Positions 23,059 through 34,345 of a stretch of 64,000 bases of DNA are shown here, piece by piece; positions within the stretch are counted from its first letter, which is position 1, and each line of letters opens with the position of its first letter. The notes beneath the pieces were generated by a model. It did not search any database. It saw nothing but the letters and a program-made list of their open reading frames with translations, and was not told the origin of the DNA. The stretch lies in the NCBI RefSeq assembly GCF_028502605.1, contig NC_079232.1:1798001-1862000 (forward strand). The letters are read 5' to 3'. The stretch is from Trichoderma breve. Its lineage: Eukaryota; Ascomycota; Sordariomycetes; Hypocreales; Hypocreaceae. The translations under genes were made by a program, and so were the position numbers.

Positions 23059-24394
23059 GTTGTTAATAATGCAGCTGGACGAAGGTGAAGGTAAAGCACG
23101 GGCTGCATTCAGCATATTGGAACCGATTTGCCTTGATATATGTAAAATGTCTGAGAATCCACAGCATTTCCTAGCATTCCGAGTGATAGCGATTTCGGCC
23201 TCTGATGATGAGCCTTGTAGCACATATATCATGCCACTTGTCTCATTCGAGGGATGTATGCGAAGAAGATTGCATATATGCTGCTACTCCTGTGGATGAC
23301 GTCTAGTCAAACGTCATGTCCTCGGATCATACTCCAAGATAAACGACAAGGCACCATGGTTCCTGCAATTGCCCGGAAAGACATTCTTACAGCAACACGA
23401 GTTGCGTGACACCCGAGCTTTGAGGACATTTACACAAGTAAGTACCTTGCATATTAGCACCTGGGTAGACATAGAGAATTAAACAGACAATTGGTTCATA
23501 CTTTCCTTCCAGTGTAAGAGAAGGGAACTTGGTATTGCACTATCTTCGAGAAAATAGGCATAGTGTGTATTTACCCACACCGCTGATCGGTATAAACGTC
23601 AACCAATGCAAAGATAGAGATGGATGAATTACAAGAAATATCTCGTCTTATTGTATATTTTACACGATTAACTAATTTACTGGTTGAATTGTGAATTTAT
23701 TAGACATTGTCCGGAGCAATGCCAAAGCCGGCTCAAAGACATACAATCATGAAAAAGACATCCATGATGTTTTGAAAGCTTCCACACTGCTCAGTTTGTC
23801 TTTATTCTTGAATGGGTCTATTTTTATTTTTCGGAAACTTTACGGAAGAAGTTGTACGTGTTAGAGCCAGCCGGATTGGTGTAGGACGATTATAACAATC
23901 GCTAGCTTCAACCTTGCAGAACTCCGTGTTGGTAGAAAGGAGATGATGGAAGTATGGTTCAATCAGCAAGAATGCCTGTAGCTGAGCGCAGTCTCACGAG
24001 AACTTGTTTGTCGTTACTTGTGTGACGTATGTCCTACTATTTGCTACACGCAGTTCTGTATGGAGACGACTGAAGCATACATGTGTGATCTTATTCCGTA
24101 ATAATGACAACTGACTGACAAACAAGATGAAACAGAGAGGGGAATGTCAAAGTGCGCAACGTTGAATAGTCTCACAAAATATCCCTAAGTATAACTCTAT
24201 AAAATCGATGACATTAAATTACCGAAAGCATACAACAACTGAAGAGGATTTCCAAGTATATAAAGCCTAGGACGTCTTATCTCTACATTTTCTGCCTCTC
24301 AATCATTCTTCGCACCATTAGCAAAAGATAGACTCTTCATTTGGGATTTTCCTTAACCATATAATAAACACATCAACTTCTTCTACCATTAATC
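23059..24394. other. Divergent promoter region between two pore-former-like genes
   Basis: This 1.3-kb region separates the starts of the 805-aa (-) and XaxA-like (+) genes and is probably regulatory for both. No reading frame is supported within it. Confidence 0.5.
24256..24265 (+). promoter_or_regulatory. TATA-like box upstream of the XaxA-like gene
   Basis: GTATATAAAG lies about 135 nt upstream of the start codon at 24395. A CT- and A-rich leader typical of an inducible fungal gene follows it. Confidence 0.55.
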
Positions 24395-26000
24395 ATGGCT
24401 GACTTCGATCCATCAAAGCCGATTGACGACCCACAAGTCTGGTTCCCTAAAGGCATGTTCGTCGACAATAATGCGCAGCAATTGACCACCAAGGTCCATG
24501 CTCTTGATGATGATGGCAAGACGTTCATTCTGAATCATGACAAGATGGTCGCATTCAGTAGATTTCTTTGGACGGGCAAATTGCTCCCAACTAGCCGTGA
24601 CGCCTATGTCAAAACTTTGGGACTTAACACCACGGAGGAAATAACCGATCAAGTCTGGGATGAGATAGATAATCTACTCAAAACTTATACTGAGGTATTT
24701 TAATTACAGCTTCCCTTAAGAGCAAAATGAGTTTACTAACACAAAGTTTTTCTTATAAAGATATCTAAGGATTGTACAGAGTTTAAAGAAGCGACTTGGG
24801 ACAAACTTGTTGATCTCTCAGGACAGATCAAAACATACGCTACCATGGCTGGCGGAACATCGAGTAGCTCGTATTACCAAGGCATGTTAGAATGGGTTGG
24901 ACAGTACAATAACGAAAGAAAGAAGCCTGATCCCGACCAGAAAGCGCTTGACAATCTAGCCAATGCTATCAAAGGAACGATTGAAGAGGAGCAGAAAAAG
25001 ATACAGGATATACAGGATCATATCAAAGAGGCCCTGGCTGCCCTGAGTACGTTCCACGATAACTGCAAGGGCTATGAGAGTACACTTGGGGACGATGGGA
25101 AAACCCTACAAGCACTTCTGGAAAAAGAGGGCAACGATGTTGAGCATTTAACAAGCGAAATCAACAAAGAGTTGAAAAAAATTGAGGATCTACGAACGCA
25201 CATTGACAAAGGTGAGTTTTTTCTTCAATTGACGAGAAACATACTCGTAGTAAGTTAACACGCATTCGCAGATTTCCAAAAGATGGCAAAGTCTCTCCTC
25301 TACATTTCAGTGTAAGAACATCATTAGCCTGCATTATGTGAATCTGAATCTGGCTAATATAGGAATAAATGTTTGCCGTGCAATAGGTCGTTTGTTGGGA
25401 TTATTGTTTCAGAGGCGGTTTCATGGATGGCCGAGGCTGACATCGACCGACTGAGGGCGGCCATGAAAGGAATTCAGGCACTGTTAGATGCAAACAAGGA
25501 AAAGTTACAAACGGCTTACCGTTTGCAAGGAGATATATCATCTATGGGGGTAAGTGTGTAACAAACTAGTAGCTAAATTTTACAGATATTGATGAAATGG
25601 ACTAATCTGGAAGTTTTCGTCTACAGACTCAGTTAACAGGCCTTGTCAACGTTATGAAGCCTGCTATTGCCACTCTCGAAGCGCTTCAGGGTGCTTGGGC
25701 CAAGATGAATACCGACCTTCAGACCCTCTACGATTTGTTTGATGATGATAAACAGTCTATTCCGCCCATGCTACTGGAGAAGCGGCAGTTAGAAGCCATC
25801 GTTGTTGCTTGGAACAATTTAAAGGTTTACGGTATATCCACCCCCTTCATACTACATACGTACCTTGATATTTGAAATAGGATATGTGGCTAACAGTTTA
25901 CATAGCTAGTGATTATATTGAACATGCTTTTATGACGGATGACCCAGAACAAGTCAGCATCCAGGAGTACGTAAAACAACTGGACAGTGCAATCAATTAA
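24395..26000 (+). CDS. Alpha-xenorhabdolysin (XaxA)-like helical pore-former, 417 or 425 aa
   Basis: Exons are 24395-24694, 24761-25211, 25272-25311, 25387-25549 (or from 25363), 25627-25831 and 25906-26000; both versions stay in frame. The first 100 residues form a cap-like region. A long coiled-coil-like helix with many Lys, Glu and Gln follows at about 120-250. A hydrophobic segment around 257-285 (SLLYIS, then SFVGIIVSEA) is followed by another long amphipathic helix and a final bundle containing LEALQGAWAKM. Helix, membrane hairpin, helix is the plan of XaxA/HBL/ClyA-type alpha-pore formers, and XaxA-like genes are known in fungi. The length agrees. There is no signal peptide. The first 3' splice site, at 25362, sits only a few bases from the likely CTAAT branch, so the later site is preferred. 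The toxin family is inferred, not proven. Confidence 0.8.
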
Positions 26001-26577
26001 AAACGGTGGACACATTTTATCCATGAAGGTCCCTTATTCAGTCTGTGTGCTTTTGGGTTTTGCTCATAATAAAAATATTGGTACTCTGAATTAGCATAAT
26101 ATCCCGAAACCTCTCCGTCAATGTGTTTTTGTGCCTGCAGAATCGGAATAAAGTGACCTTTCAGCGTAATATCCTAGATTCGTCTCGGTAAGAGGCTCAT
26201 CGATGGCTTCACTGTAGTTTGGCGTGAGACTTGCAATCTAGATGTAATCGGCAGATGCAACAATATGTGGTTGAAAGCCGTCCCCGTTTATAATCAAGAT
26301 ATGGGGTTGGCAAAGCTTTAATGTCTGATTCAGAACCTGCTGTCGCAGTCTAAACTTTATATTACTCAAAAATCGATATTTTATACTTAAGACGCCCATG
26401 CTGTAGTCTAGTCCTTGGTCACGGTCACAAATTCTTTAGGATGTAATATAGGAGCAGTTATGCTTTTGTTAGAGTGATTAGTTATTATGGTAGTAATTAT
26501 ATATATAGTAACTAACTTTGCTATCTTTAAAGGATTCAGCCCAAGGATTTGTATTAATGCCAGTACAAGCACCGGGT
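26001..26577. other. Convergent intergenic region
   Basis: About 580 AT-rich nt lie between the 3' ends of the XaxA-like and metalloprotease genes. No gene is seen. Confidence 0.5.
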
Positions 26578-27777
26578 TTAAGCGTTTGGAACAGGCACCG
26601 TCTTCTTGCCTGCTGCCTTGTTCCAGGCATTGATCCTGATCGTCGCCTCGATGCCAGCAGTGTGGTTGCTCACCAAATGCGAAAAGTCATCAATCTTCGC
26701 ATTAACAGCACTGGCCAGGTCAGGCGTGAGGTTACTAACCAATGGGTCGCCCTTCTTGTTAGCGGGTTCTGGCTTCGGGCCTGCGACCCGCGCGCCCCTT
26801 CTGGTAGAAAAGCCTCTCTTGGATGAGGCGCAGCCTGCTGCAGGGCCCATGCAAACAATGGCTGAATCAGCCCAACGGTGAGTGCAGCTGCCACCGGGAG
26901 TCAATTCTTGACCAATGATGCTGTCGAGGTTATTCTTGGCGTTGACCAAGCAACGCCAGTTTCCGATAGGATCGAGGCCTCCGGGGTTGACCTTTTCGTA
27001 GAGAGCAAGCACAGATGTTTGGGCGTAGTCTTCTTGGGGAGCTGGGAATTGTTAGTATCCGCAAAACGGAGAGAGAACAGGAATATTGGAAGAATTACAG
27101 GTGTTTGCGTAACCGTCGGGGACGCAGGAATCCTGGTTGACGGAGTTTAGGTACGAAGATGTTGTGCTGTACACATGAACAGAACCGGTTGACCCAGTTT
27201 GATCGTTGACATACGCATCCAACGTGTGGGTCAACTCATGGACAAAGACGGAGGGAATATAACAGGGACCGTAGAACGTAGTCACCGCACCACCCGTACC
27301 AGCACTGCAGGAACTCGCTGGGAGGGCAAGAATGTGCTGCGTCCACTGGCGATCATGAATTGGTACGCGACCGAAAGCATCTGAATGACACAAATAGATT
27401 AGAGAAAGCGATTTCAACGCTACAGAATTAGACGGGGCTGTCTTACCAATCATGTTAATGATCGACATCTGAGCCTGATTGTGTCGGCACATCACGACTG
27501 CACTAGCGCAATCGGTGTAGTGAACATTATAGACTTCAATGTCATAGGGGCTGAATTGAGTCCCTTGGACAACGGACAAGCAAGCCTGTGGAATCCATCC
27601 CCAGCCCCATTGGTCCCATGTACTCTGAGTTGGTGTCAAGTGTTGGAAAAACACACTGTCAACATGAGGGGATAATCCATCAGTGAACAAAACAGGCTTA
27701 TTCAAGGCCTGTCCGAGGACGCCAGAACTGAATAGGCCCAGCAACTGGAGGAAATTCGTCTTTGAATAGGTTGCCAT
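26578..27777 (-). CDS. Secreted HExxH metalloprotease, con-13-like (358 aa)
   Basis: Exons 27777-27447, 27380-27099 and 27041-26578 give 358 aa. The start at 27777 is preferred over an upstream in-frame ATG at 27798 because it places a signal peptide (LLGLFSSGVLGQA) at the terminus. The zinc motif HELTHTLDAY carries HExxH plus an Asp five residues after the second His, as in aspzincin-like fungal proteases. Many cysteines indicate a secreted, disulfide-bonded fold. The protein resembles fungal products annotated as conidiation-specific protein 13. The last third, after residue 270, is basic and Pro/Lys-rich. Intron 1 (66 nt) has no stop and a multiple-of-three length. The gene ends 578 nt from the XaxA-like gene, so co-regulation is possible but unproven. 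Confidence 0.85.
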
Positions 27778-30206
27778 TGTGGAATCTATGCCAATCACGC
27801 TTAATTAGACAAAATAGGCATGTATGACTCGATGGCTCATAATGTCAAATCAGCTCAGAAGGGAAAGGATATGCTCATAATATATACTACACGCCATCAG
27901 ACTGTTTCTTGGCTCGTACTTTCGAATGCGGAAAGTGTTACGTGGTAGACAGAACATTTTTGGATTATATGTCCCTGTAACTAGTTTAAAATCTCATCTT
28001 CTCAATAAGGAAGCTCAAATTGAAAGATACATGGGTTAGGCTCTCAACTGTTGGTTGCCACAAGACAATGGAGATTCTCGATAAACCGTACGAACCAAAA
28101 CGATGTAGTTTATTTAAATTAAATCTCTTAGAGTTTAGCGTTTCCGTCGGTTAGACCTGTATTACCAGCCTGAAAAAGGCAAGAGGACTCCTTTTGTGGT
28201 TCGGTCAGACATAAGCTTAGGTTTTCGTTTTCTAATAAGGGTAAAAAACGCGGTACTAGTTTGGATGCTGACGCTCAGACCGAGTTCTGGATACGCCCTT
28301 GTCACACCACTTGGACCAATTGCCAACGCGATAGTATATCGAGCGCTGTTAGACTTCAGCAATTGGCTCTCTGCATGAACACGCAACACACCATTTCTGG
28401 ATTGGGACTGCCGCCGTACGAATCCGGACTCATACGATAATTTCATGCTCTTAAAGAAAAGGGAATCTCCTCACACTTTTACTACGCACCTGTTAATTGA
28501 GCCCTTGTCAACTCATTGAGGAATGACAACTCTTTTCCTAATCCCAACAGGATACCTGGGCCTTGAATATCCAAAGAGCCAACCAATGTTGAATACACAG
28601 GTCCACTTTCTGATAGCTAGGGTATGCTTGTATGACTTAATTCTCACTGATATCATTGCCAATACGATGATAATATAATCCTAGCTTGCCCATCGCTACA
28701 ACGGGAACGGAGTGAAAAAAAGGTCCGAACTTATTTGATCCAGCGGCTGCGGCTTTTTTGCCTTATGGCCGAAGCTGCCGGTATAGCCGTGAACAGTTTA
28801 AAGAGAGGAAACCCATTTATTTTTGCATCTTCTCATCATATACTTGTACGAGATTCTGATATTAGCGCTTCACTCATGAGCTTTGGATACCAAACTTGTA
28901 CGATAAAATACCACCTTTTGTTTAGCATCGTACGAGATCTATGAGATACGATATGGGCCGTCTTTTTTGTATCTATCGGTAGTTTAATTCTCATATTAGA
29001 TGAAGCAATCAAATCACATCTTTATGAATAACAATTGGAGGGGAAAAGTCGGTCAAAACTAGATCGTTGCCGTATTTACGCAAATCGGAGGACAAACACA
29101 ACCGAAACTAATGTTCCCTAAACAACTGAGCTTTGCTGGTTGAAGGGTGAAGAAATGCCAAGAAGCTTGGCTACTGTGGGGTTAATCCAAAGTGACAAAA
29201 ATTTATTCATACATGAATGTAATGGTAATGAATCTCCAGCTTTAAGTTGCACTGATGGAGCCTCACTGTGCGAATATACGAATATTTTTGATATGAGAGA
29301 GTGGTCAGTTGTATGTGAGCCTTTCGGCCAAAAGTGTGGCACAACATTGTAGCATATGGTGTCGAAAAGACCAGTCCATCAAAACTTTAGGCCTGGTCTT
29401 CTACTCTTACACTACTGCTAAGCGAATCAATCAGGAAATTCTAGGCTGATAGAAGCGTGGCGCTTTAGATAGAAATATGACACCGGCTGTGGAGATAGGT
29501 GGCCACTGCTACTTACCCCTGTATACGCATCAGACCTACCCACTGCTCCATCGATCTAAGATCGTAACTCTTTACTGCAGGGCTACTGCAACGCCATATG
29601 CTTGGAGCACGGACTTCCGAGTGTATAGATAATATTGTTCAAAAGATCTCATTTTAGTATTAGATAAACAAGGAGGTGGTACCTTGTAAGATATGAGTAA
29701 CCTAGCAAAAACAACTGTTCGCAACTCCAGGCTTATAGGGTCGGCACCGCGGAAATATAACGGACAGCACAACCAACAAAGTAATTGATGTCGGATGTTC
29801 ACTGACGTGGAAACCAAGGGACGATTATCGTTTGGGAAGATGTTCATTTTCGCAAAGTGAACCAGAGGGAATAACCGCGTTATATATATCATTCGACACA
29901 GTTGTCAAATGCTTCAATTAGCAGATTTTGAATGTAACTTTGAGGTTAAATCTACTTGATACTCTCTACATAGTTGTGTGACTATATGAATAACTGCTGG
30001 ATAATACATCTGGATCTCTCCGCTAACATAACCATACACCTACAGTTTATTCCTTGGGAACCCGCTTTTGTACTAATCCATAGGAGCTTAGCTCGTCATA
30101 GTCCTTGCCAATTGACTGAAACATGACAGTCAGGTCAGAAACGAACTTGGATATTAATTTGTCTTTTGACAATAGCTAACTTGGAATATCTATAAGAATA
30201 GTTTTA
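27778..30206. other. 2.4-kb AT-rich gene-poor stretch
   Basis: The region is the upstream side of the metalloprotease gene and the 3' side of the Ctr gene. Short frames occur (for example 28162-28446 minus, 29140-29352 plus), but none has a recognisable domain, signal peptide or splice continuity. Confidence 0.5.
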
Positions 30207-30953
30207 TCACATATGGCAAGCTCCTTCTTGCCATCCATCGGAACCCTGCGTATACCGACCAAAAATAAGCTCTCCAACTAAAATTCCTATAAGAATGGCT
30301 AAAAAGATTCCAATATTAAAAGTCATAACTGCGAGCATTCTTTGTCCAGTTGTATTAGTGATGATGATTCAAACTACTAAGAACGCAACTTTGACTTACA
30401 GAAGATATCCAATTAGAGCTCTCGTAAACTCCATAATTGCCCTAATGCCATCTTTTTTGAGACTCCAGGGCGCACTTGGCTGCCAGTTGCCAAATATTTT
30501 CCGGATTGACATACGTTTGTCGGACTGATCTCGACCGGTAGACCACTCATCACCGCTCTCTTCGCTCGTCAAAGGGTCCCCTTCGGGGTTACTTTGCCTC
30601 AGAATGTATGTAGGTATCGGGCTTGCTTTGGCCTTGAAGAGCGCGCGACGGTTACGGCCGATGGGTGGCGTGGATAGTAGATTCCTGCTTCGAGTTTGGC
30701 CAGACCAGGTCCGCTCTGTTTGAAACCTCAGTGCTCCCAGGAAACGGTTGAAGAGGGTCAGGCAAAAGAGGAATATTATGGTGGCAACGTATGCTGCTGC
30801 TGTGGTAGTTGTCCATTCTGTGAAGAACAAAGTAACGCGGATATTTGTGGAGAAGGCTGAAGACATGCCCATTCCCGCCATCCCTGTTTCATTAGACGGT
30901 GCGCTTGGCGTAGACGAGGCCGTCGCATGGTGATGCATCGACTCCATCTTCAT
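30207..30953 (-). CDS. Ctr-type copper transporter (228 aa)
   Basis: Exons 30953-30400 and 30339-30207 give 228 aa. The N-terminus is Met- and His-rich (MKMESMHHH, then GMAGMGM), which matches the extracellular copper-binding region of Ctr proteins. TM1 contains VTLFFTEW followed by an Ala/Tyr/Leu-rich helix. A long cytosolic loop of about 90 residues carries many Arg and Ser. Exon 2 encodes TM2 and TM3: an MxxxM-type motif appears as LMLAVMTFN, and a GxxxG packing motif as GILVGELIFG. This is the trimeric high-affinity Cu(I) importer plan. Upstream in-frame codons up to 31061 exist but lack Met/His motifs, so 30953 is chosen. The ferric reductase gene lies 1.25 kb upstream on the same strand and could supply the Cu(I) substrate. 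Confidence 0.92.
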
Positions 30954-32204
30954 CCCTTCAAAATGCTCGTTTCTGGGGGGTTGGGCAATGCACAGTAGTC
31001 TTGTCGTTGTCAAGAAAAGATGTAAGAGTGTTTTATTTTGAATTTCTTTTTTACGAATCAAAAGGTTGTCTCGTTGATGGGATAGACTTGGCTATTATTA
31101 TATTCAGCTGAGCGGTCATACGGGGAGTCTTATTAAAGGAGCAGCGCCCTGACAAGCAGCCTGACCAAAAGTAGCCTGCTTACAGTCAGAGAAAATGCGC
31201 ATCTGCCTGACTCCAGCTGATAATCGAGGGATCTGGGCTAATGGACATAACAAGAAACACACTCGACCCAAGGCTGTGCAACTTCCTAGGGCTTGTGGAA
31301 TTCCGTCTGCCAAGAGATGAAACGAGGCCACCCGAGGGGTCTGCAGAAGAAACCGAGACTAAAAATACGACCAGCACACAAACATACACCACACGCACAA
31401 ACTAACTGCGGTAAAGTCATGAATCAGTGTTCTGATTGTCTAAATGAAGGTGTATATTCATTTTGCGGTTTCAAACCGCTTGCCACTGCTGCTCTACCGC
31501 GCATTAGCGCTGAAGTGAAACTACCAATGTCGAAGCGAGGCTGCAGGAAAATATGCTCAAATGTTCTCAAACATCGCGTCAAGCAAATCAAGCATTCAGG
31601 CTGGGCCACCTTGACTTAGTAATAAATTGCTCACTTTATATATGGCTGCATATACTATTAGAACAGTGTTGCCTCGTTACAATGCAAATTCGATCATTCT
31701 TGCATCTTTTTTTTTTTTTTTTTTTTTTTGATACTATCCAGGCCCGACGTAACTTGCTTATATATGTCCCTGTCTCTATTCCAGCTGGAAACCTGAGTCC
31801 ATGTAGCTTTAGCGTATTCCATTTTGTTGCAGGTTGAAGAGGGTTCCAAGTATTTTGTGCTAAGATGTTCAAAATATAACACGGATAAGGTAGGAAAGCT
31901 TATGCTAGTATTTCTTGGTAACTATTGCAACTATTGCAAAGACCAATATTGCATCTCTTCGAACTAGCTAGCTATAGAAGAGTTTATTGCAATGAGGCGA
32001 TGAAAGTACAAGCTCACTGGGCATCTTGTAGAAGGAAGTACTAGTAAGTACAAAATATCATTAGTTGGAGATTTATGTATATACAGTGGTACTTTGTACG
32101 GTGGAAGGTTGGACAACCGCAGCAGAATATGATATTGCAACTTTTCAAACTTGATCCGCAGAGAGATTAATCATCTGCAATCATCACAAAACTCTCTTTA
32201 CCCT
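30954..32204. other. Intergenic region between Ctr and ferric reductase
   Basis: This promoter region for the Ctr gene contains a run of 23 T at 31707-31729. No exact Mac1/Cuf1-type copper element was found by eye; one near-match (ATTGCTCA at about 31624) is not counted as support. Confidence 0.5.
31707..31729. repeat. T23 homopolymer
   Basis: An uninterrupted run of 23 T lies in the Ctr upstream region. It may act as a nucleosome-depleting element or simply be a slippage-prone microsatellite. Confidence 0.9.
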
Positions 32205-34345
32205 CTACCAGCTATAAGCATGCACTTCCAGCTCAAACTGAGCCTCTCCACGCTTCGCCACTTCGGTGACCAACGCTCTCGTATCATCACACATTCCGTC
32301 AGGTCCACACACCACTACTCCGATGCGTTTCCACCCAGCTTGTGACTCCTCCATAAGAAGATCTTCGATATCCAGGCGATGACCAATCCTTACGTCCTTT
32401 TCGACGACTCTGTCGAGGACTTTTCTTACTGAATCAACGAGCGGCAAGGCGGATTCTTTAACACTCCATGCTAGCTTCACATTCGGGTGGCTGTCGACCC
32501 AAGGCAGGATCGCGGTGATGCCAATTCCACCGCAGACAAGCAATACGCGATCACATTGAGAGATGGGAGCGATCGGGTTGCCGGGATAAGGACCGTCGAG
32601 AAGTGTCAGAATGCTAGTACCGGCGGCTAGTGCCTTAGTAAAGCCCGTCGACTTGCGGATATAGAGCGTGATGCCCGCTGTAGGCTGGTGCTCCGATGCA
32701 CTTGCGACCTGCTTCACAGGTTTTTGCTGGCTAACAACTGTCTTCTCAATGTCATCTTGGCAGCCGGAGCCATGAGAAGAGCTGGAGTCCTTGTCAAGCG
32801 CCGGGGCGACGGCGTTGGATCGTTCCAGCATGGCGGTAGGGAGCACAGAAAAGGGGTGATTCTCCCACGGACGGAGAGGCTGCAGCGTCGGGAAATATGC
32901 ATATACAACTTTCCCTGGTTGGAATCCCCAGTGAATGTTATCGATGTCGATGCGGACGATATCGTCACTGATGTTGATAATACGCGCGCGCTTTATACCG
33001 TTTTTCAGGATACGAAAGACGCGGAAGAGGCGGTCAAGGCCCCAGACACCAAAAGCGACGTACAGCCATTGCTCATAGCCCGACATGTTCAAGTAGAGGT
33101 AAAAGAGGTGATACCACGTGCCCGCAAGAACAAAGACGGCCAGCACTATATGCGATATCAGGAAGAACTCGTATGAGAAACGGCGCATCCACGAAGTTGC
33201 CGTGATCAACATGGCACTAATAGCAACAGTCCCGACGCACCCCCAAATCCACCATGCCTCGACCAAGTTGACATCGTAATTTCCGTCTTTTACATAGTAG
33301 ACGATGGACAAGATCGAGTGGATGATGACGAGCAGCGCAAAGATTCGGGCCACCCAGCGATGGAGAAGAATGTACGTCTCGTGTGACCAGTGTGTCAGCC
33401 ACAACAGTGTGTTGTTCCTAGCAGAGAAAAGGAAAACGACGGGTAGCAGGGCGAGAGAGTAGCAGCCAGTGCGCCACACAACGTATGCCATGAGCTCAAC
33501 GCTTAGGCCCGGGTACCATAGATTCGGTTGGTACGACTCATAATGCACCGCCATAAATACGACGGTGAGGACAACCATAACGAACACATACAGGGCTTGG
33601 CCTCTCGTCAGAGCAGTTCCGCCTAGGAACGGGAGCTGCCGAATCCGACACGATCCGATGGTACTGGGCCAGATGATGTAGGGCTTGAGCTTATAGATGA
33701 GAGGGCTCACGAATGGCAGGTATCCTAGCCACGTGGCAAGCAGGGGGGTGCCGAATCCCACCATGAGGAGAACAAGTCTGTCACACATCTGTAAGCAAAC
33801 ATCATCCTACAAAGGAACTTAAGTCCGTACCCATATTTCTCATGTAAGAACTCTTCGCGGTCCACCATGAAGAGCGTGCCGTATTGGTTCCGATAGTTGG
33901 TCTCGTTGGCAAGCATAGTCGACGTAAGGTTGTCCTTGGCCGTAATGGTGTGGGTCGGTGCGATGGTGACGTTCATCAGAGCCTCTTGGTAAGACCATCT
34001 GGGCGGCTCAAACGCACCGCCAGACCCGGTGCTCTTGGCCGCCCACCAAGTCTCGATAATTCCCATGTCGTAGTTGCAATGGGTACTGATACAGTACGCC
34101 AAGGAGGAGAGGAATGGCATGTTGCTGCCCCGGCACGCGGGGGTTGCTGAGGCCGAGTCACTATCCATCATGCCGCCAGGAACGTAGCCATCAAAGGAAC
34201 AGGAGAGGTAGTTGGATCCCAAAGCCCGGTTACACGCCGTGGCGCAATAGGGGAAATATCCAGTCGATTGATCGCCAAACCCCTGCAACCCAGCGACGGG
34301 TACGGACGCACTCGCCGCCACCAGGACTGAGGTTAACAGCCCCAT
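32205..34345 (-). CDS. Ferric/cupric reductase, FRE family (695 aa)
   Basis: Exons 34345-33831 and 33777-32205 give 695 aa. The first ~20 residues form a signal peptide (LLTSVLVAASASVPVAG), followed by a Cys-rich extracellular domain of about 150 residues. Six or seven membrane helices follow with the bis-heme histidines in THWSHETYILLHRW and ISHIVLAVFV plus TWYHLFY. The FAD-binding motif is HPFSV, the NADPH site contains CGGIGITA, and VVCGPDGMCDD lies near the C-terminus. The enzyme moves electrons from cytosolic NADPH across the plasma membrane to reduce Fe(III) or Cu(II) outside. Upstream in-frame Met at 34387 is possible but would bury the signal peptide. The intron uses donor GTACGG and acceptor GACAG; the in-frame GTGTGACAG boundary yields the conserved EKYG-LVLLM join. 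Tandem arrangement with a Ctr gene points to copper or iron uptake. Confidence 0.93.

Noticed and set aside
28162..28446. 94-codon minus-strand open frame ending in a GVLLPFSGW-like sequence
   Set aside because: No recognised domain, no splice-linked continuation and low complexity of context; cannot be separated from chance.
29140..29352. 70-codon plus-strand frame with several cysteines, possible small secreted protein
   Set aside because: No signal peptide at its start and no splice-compatible upstream exon.
31624..31631. ATTGCTCA as a possible copper-responsive site for the Ctr gene
   Set aside because: One mismatch to the Mac1-type core and a single copy; not significant.
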